Source of the DNA: an uncultured Pelagibacteraceae bacterium
GTDB lineage: Bacteria > Pseudomonadota > Alphaproteobacteria > Pelagibacterales > AG-422-B15
DNA length: 64,000 bases
Direction: 5' to 3'
NCBI GenBank assembly: GCA_902544065.1
Contig: CACCAS010000003.1
Coordinates: 130,492-194,491 of the forward strand
A model generated the notes under the pieces. That model had not been told where the DNA came from and searched no databases. It saw only the letters and a list, made by a program, of their open reading frames with translations. Positions 61,148 to 64,000 of this stretch are shown here, one piece after another. Each line of letters begins with the position of its first letter. Within the stretch, counting starts at the first letter, position 1. The position numbers and the translations under genes are program-made.

Positions 61148-62083
61148 ATGCCTGTAAATAAAGAACAACTAAAAGAGATTGAGGCTTTACGCTCTGAAAA
61201 AACCGAGACTAGCAGAGTAACTGTTCCGGAGTTGGAGGCTGTTTTGTATCAGCCCATTGAAGTTCTTGATCATGGTTTTGTTCGCGTAATTGACTATATG
61301 GGTGATGACAGCTCTGTCGTTCAATCAGCCAGAGTTTCTTATGGTAAAGGTACAAAGAAAATTTCAAATGACAAAGGTCTTATTAAATACTTGATGAGAC
61401 ATCGTCACTCAACCCCATTTGAAATGTGCGAGATTAAGTTTCATATAAAGTTACCAATCTTTATTGCCCGTCAGTGGATCAGACATAGGACTGCGAATGT
61501 AAATGAATATTCAGCCAGGTATTCAATACTTGATAAAGAGTTTTATATACCTTCCGCAGAGAATTTAGCAGCCCAATCACAGATTAACAACCAGGGTAGG
61601 GGGGACGCACTAACTGATGATGAGGCGTCAAATGTTATTCAAATTTTAAAAAATGATGCGGAGCAAACTTATTCAAATTATGAGACCCTTTTAAATGAAA
61701 ATTCTTCAGGTGGAGTTTTGGATGAAGGCAAGTCAGGGATTGCCCGTGAACTTGCTAGAATGAATCTTACATTAAATACATATACTCAATGGTACTGGAA
61801 GATTGATCTTAATAATCTTCTACATTTTCTTGCCTTAAGAGCTGATGACCATGCACAGTATGAGATCAGAGTTTATGCAGATGTAATGCTTGATTTAGTA
61901 AAAAAATGGGTTCCTCTTACGTATGAGGCATTTGAAGATTATCGAATGGGCGGAACGGAGTTGTCTGCAAAAGAAATTAAATTAATGCGGAGACTTCTTA
62001 AAGGAGAAAAAGTTTCATTTGAAGAAGAAGGTTTATCTAAAAGAGAGTGGAGCGAGTTACAAAGGAAATTTGACCTCAATTAG
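61148..62083 (+). CDS. thyX: Flavin-dependent thymidylate synthase ThyX
   Basis: Makes dTMP from dUMP using FAD and methylene-tetrahydrofolate. 311 residues. Seen: [16 protein letters not shown], the ThyX motif [15 protein letters not shown] (R-H-R-x7-S), [12 protein letters not shown], and [20 protein letters not shown] with the FAD/dUMP arginine. A TATAAT at 61116-61121 upstream may be its -10 box. It is divergent from the tmRNA gene and overlaps the convergent mrp gene by 8 nt. Use of ThyX means tetrahydrofolate is not oxidised, sparing dihydrofolate reductase. Confidence 0.97.
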   Translation: MPVNKEQLKEIEALRSEKTETSRVTVPELEAVLYQPIEVLDHGFVRVIDYMGDDSSVVQSARVSYGKGTKKISNDKGLIKYLMRHRHSTPFEMCEIKFHIKLPIFIARQWIRHRTANVNEYSARYSILDKEFYIPSAENLAAQSQINNQGRGDALTDDEASNVIQILKNDAEQTYSNYETLLNENSSGGVLDEGKSGIARELARMNLTLNTYTQWYWKIDLNNLLHFLALRADDHAQYEIRVYADVMLDLVKKWVPLTYEAFEDYRMGGTELSAKEIKLMRRLLKGEKVSFEEEGLSKREWSELQRKFDLN

Positions 62084-63161
62084 TATTGGATAGTTTTTCT
62101 AATTTCAGCCTTTTTATCAAAGACTCTGCCAACTCATTAAATATTTTGCTAACTTTATGGTCTGGCACTAAATCAGTCAAAGGATGACCTTTGTCACTTT
62201 GCTCCATAAGCAATGGGTCATGCGGCAGATTTGCTAAAATTTCATAATTGTATTTTTCAGCTACTTCTTTAGTTTTGCTCTCGCCATAAAGACTATATTC
62301 TTTACCAGTATCAGGTGCCAAAAAATAACTCATATTTTCAACTATACCTAAGATAGGGACTCTGGTTTTCTCAAACATTTTTAAACCGCGCACAACATCG
62401 ATCAAAGCAATATCTTGAGGTGTTGTTACAATAACACTGCCTGAGATATTAATTTTTTGAATAAGTGATAATTGAACATCACCAGTACCAGGGGGCAAGT
62501 CAATTACCATTATATCTGCATCTCCCCAATTAACTTTGTCAATCATCTCATTAATTGCCTTCATAACCATAAGCCCTCGCCAAATAATTGGATTTTCATC
62601 TTTTACCATATAGCCCATGGACATTGTTGAAATACCAAATCGATCTATAGTCTCTATCTTTTCTCCATCAGAGGATGGTTTTTCATTCACACCGATCATT
62701 TTAGGAATTGATGGTCCGTAAATGTCAGCATCTAAAAGACATGTTTTAAGCCCTATAAATTTAAAAGCGCAAGCAAGGTTTACAGCGACAGTTGACTTAC
62801 CAACACCACCCTTTCCTGAAGCTACAGCTAGAATATATTTTATCTTAGATGTACCAGCGTTATTTGATTTTTTTATCTGAGCGCCATTATCTTTTTCATT
62901 TTCTAAATTTGCTTTATGGTATGTTGTAATAATATTTACTTTTGTTATGCCTGGAATTTCATTAAGGGCCGATTGAGCATCATTAAATATTTTATCATTC
63001 TTTTTTACATCAATTCCATCAAATTCAATTATACAATCAATTTTACCCTCATTGACTTTAATGTTTTTAACCATACCCAGTGCAACAATATTTTCGCCTT
63101 TACTATCATTCATCACTTGCCCGAGTAAGTGTAATGCTTGATTTTCTTGAGTTTCTCCCAT
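62076..63161 (-). CDS. mrp: Mrp/NBP35-family iron-sulfur cluster carrier P-loop ATPase (ApbC type)
   Basis: 361 residues: an N-terminal MIP18/FeS-assembly domain ([20 protein letters not shown]) joined to a ParA-like ATPase with the deviant Walker [46 protein letters not shown]. The family's usual C-x-x-C after ENMSYF is not present here ([19 protein letters not shown]). It presumably delivers Fe-S clusters, but by a CxxC-less mechanism. It is divergent from hflK. Confidence 0.93.
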   Translation of the reverse strand: MGETQENQALHLLGQVMNDSKGENIVALGMVKNIKVNEGKIDCIIEFDGIDVKKNDKIFNDAQSALNEIPGITKVNIITTYHKANLENEKDNGAQIKKSNNAGTSKIKYILAVASGKGGVGKSTVAVNLACAFKFIGLKTCLLDADIYGPSIPKMIGVNEKPSSDGEKIETIDRFGISTMSMGYMVKDENPIIWRGLMVMKAINEMIDKVNWGDADIMVIDLPPGTGDVQLSLIQKINISGSVIVTTPQDIALIDVVRGLKMFEKTRVPILGIVENMSYFLAPDTGKEYSLYGESKTKEVAEKYNYEILANLPHDPLLMEQSDKGHPLTDLVPDHKVSKIFNELAESLIKRLKLEKLSNTN

Positions 63162-63181
63162 TTTTTTGAACTTGTATTATA

Positions 63182-63233
63182 GTAATTAATTACAATATAT
63201 CATAATATCATATGTATAATTGTAATTAATTGC
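63182..63233. repeat. Twin GTAATTAATTRC palindromes in the mrp-hflK divergent region
   Basis: GTAATTAATTAC at 63182-63193 (perfect palindrome) and GTAATTAATTGC at 63222-63233 start exactly 40 bp apart, about four helical turns, in the 133-bp region between the divergent mrp and hflK starts. They could be paired regulator sites. The AT-rich background makes chance a real alternative. Confidence 0.35.
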
Positions 63234-63294
63234 TTTTAACCATTTTTATCATATATAGGTAAACAATTAACAAATATAAATATTCGATTAAAAT

Positions 63295-64000
63295 ATGTCT
63301 TGGTCTGATAACAATAATAACGATCCTTGGGGATCTTCTGGTAACGGCAGCGGAAGACGGGGTTCCGGTCCAAACATGGACGACGTAATTCGCAACGCTC
63401 AAAACAAATTTAAAGGAATGATGCCAGGTTCTTTTTTTGGAAAGTTAGGACCGATGGTCATAATAGGCATTCTAATATTAATCTGGTTGGCAAGTGGCTT
63501 TTACAGAGTACTTCCAGACGAGCAAGGAGTGGTCCTTCAATTTGGAAAATATACCAATACCACTCAGCCTGGTTTAAATTACCATCTCCCTTATCCAATT
63601 GAGAGAGTTTTCACACCTAAGGTTACCAAGATTAATAGAATCGATGTAGGTTACCGTCAAAGTCCTGATTCTAGAGTTACAGCAATTCGTGACGTCGAAG
63701 AAGAAAGCTTGATGCTGACTGGAGACGAAAATATAGTTGATATTGATTTTTCAGTTTTTTGGTTAATTAACGATGCTGGAAAATTTTTATTTAATGTACA
63801 GGCTCCTGAGTTGACTGTAAAAAGTGCTGCTGAGACCGCTATGCGGGAGTCTATAGGTCAGGCTTCAATTCAATCTATATTAACTGAGGGAAGAACAGAG
63901 ATTGAAGATAAAACTCGAGTATTAATTCAAGAGATATTAGATGCGTACGGAACTGGAATTACTATAACGCAAGTTCAAACACAAAAAGCAGATCCGCCTG
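63295..64000 (+). CDS. hflK: FtsH protease modulator HflK, 3' end cut by window edge
   Basis: SPFH/band-7 membrane protein that, with HflC, cages the FtsH protease. The first 235 codons are visible from ATG 63295: a Gly/Asn-rich cytoplasmic tail (SWSDNNNNDPWGSSGNGSGR), one membrane helix (MVIIGILILIWLASGFYRVL, about residues 52-71) and the SPFH domain (PDEQGVVLQFGKYTNTTQPG, LPYPIERVFTPKVTKIN, ESLMLTGDENIVDIDFSVFW). The frame is open to the end of the window. hflC is expected just beyond it. Confidence 0.95.
   Translation, partial: MSWSDNNNNDPWGSSGNGSGRRGSGPNMDDVIRNAQNKFKGMMPGSFFGKLGPMVIIGILILIWLASGFYRVLPDEQGVVLQFGKYTNTTQPGLNYHLPYPIERVFTPKVTKINRIDVGYRQSPDSRVTAIRDVEEESLMLTGDENIVDIDFSVFWLINDAGKFLFNVQAPELTVKSAAETAMRESIGQASIQSILTEGRTEIEDKTRVLIQEILDAYGTGITITQVQTQKADPP

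Overview
The window is chromosomal DNA from an AT-rich (about one-third G+C by eye), gene-dense bacterium that is almost certainly an alphaproteobacterium. The evidence is a circularly permuted (two-piece) tmRNA gene, the block carAB / yqeY-dnaG-rpoD, an ELM1-like protein followed by a 2-oxoglutarate oxygenase, MlaA/MlaC, an alphaproteobacterial-type FtsZ C-terminal peptide, and a murein/division (dcw) cluster that continues into lpxC-bamD-ligA. Very short intergenic gaps, 1-20 nt gene overlaps, convergent genes that share or nearly share stop codons, and the absence of insertion sequences, CRISPR arrays or prophage suggest a streamlined, probably free-living aquatic genome. The exact lineage cannot be read from the sequence.

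Layout. 1-5456: uvrB (cut by the window edge), a class I aminotransferase, trxB, ELM1-like protein, 2OG-Fe oxygenase, Lrp/AsnC regulator. 5453-14421: carB and carA on the minus strand, divergent from yqeY-dnaG-rpoD, then a CAU-anticodon tRNA. 14470-28693: an accessory stretch rich in redox and detoxification families (TauD-like oxygenase, two GST-like proteins, alpha/beta hydrolase, persulfide dioxygenase, 1-Cys peroxiredoxin, Old-Yellow-Enzyme relative, SRAP protein, transporter, a new 55-aa membrane protein, an unrecognised probable beta-propeller protein, a serine hydrolase, an ABM-like protein, methyltransferases, rhodanese). 28690-31826: mlaC-mlaA on minus, an EamA transporter and a cell-wall amidase on plus. 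31840-32198: RNase P RNA. 32301-53741: the dcw cluster mraZ-ftsZ-rsmH-ftsL-ftsI-murE-murF-mraY-murD-ftsW-murG-murC-murB-ddl-ftsQ-ftsA-lpxC-bamD-ligA. 53736-59298: a minus-strand run fumC, RHH protein, uvrD/pcrA, aminopeptidase P. 59538-64000: thioesterase, two small lipoproteins, tmRNA, thyX, mrp and the start of hflK.

The dcw cluster is the main biological point. Its genes supply nearly all of peptidoglycan precursor synthesis (MurB-F, Ddl, MraY, MurG) and the core divisome (FtsZ, L, I, W, Q, A), with almost every junction overlapping. ftsZ has left its usual place after ftsA and sits second, behind mraZ, with its own strong Shine-Dalgarno. The remaining FtsA has lost the glycine-rich nucleotide-binding motifs of the family. 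Upstream of mraZ lie five TGGGN boxes in perfect 10-bp phase, more than the three of the E. coli mra operator, so the cluster appears MraZ-controlled. Other points are the tmRNA tag (ANNKLALAA) with only 7 nt between its two pieces, and two genes under 60 codons that length-filtered gene finding would miss (23130-23297 and 59943-60110).
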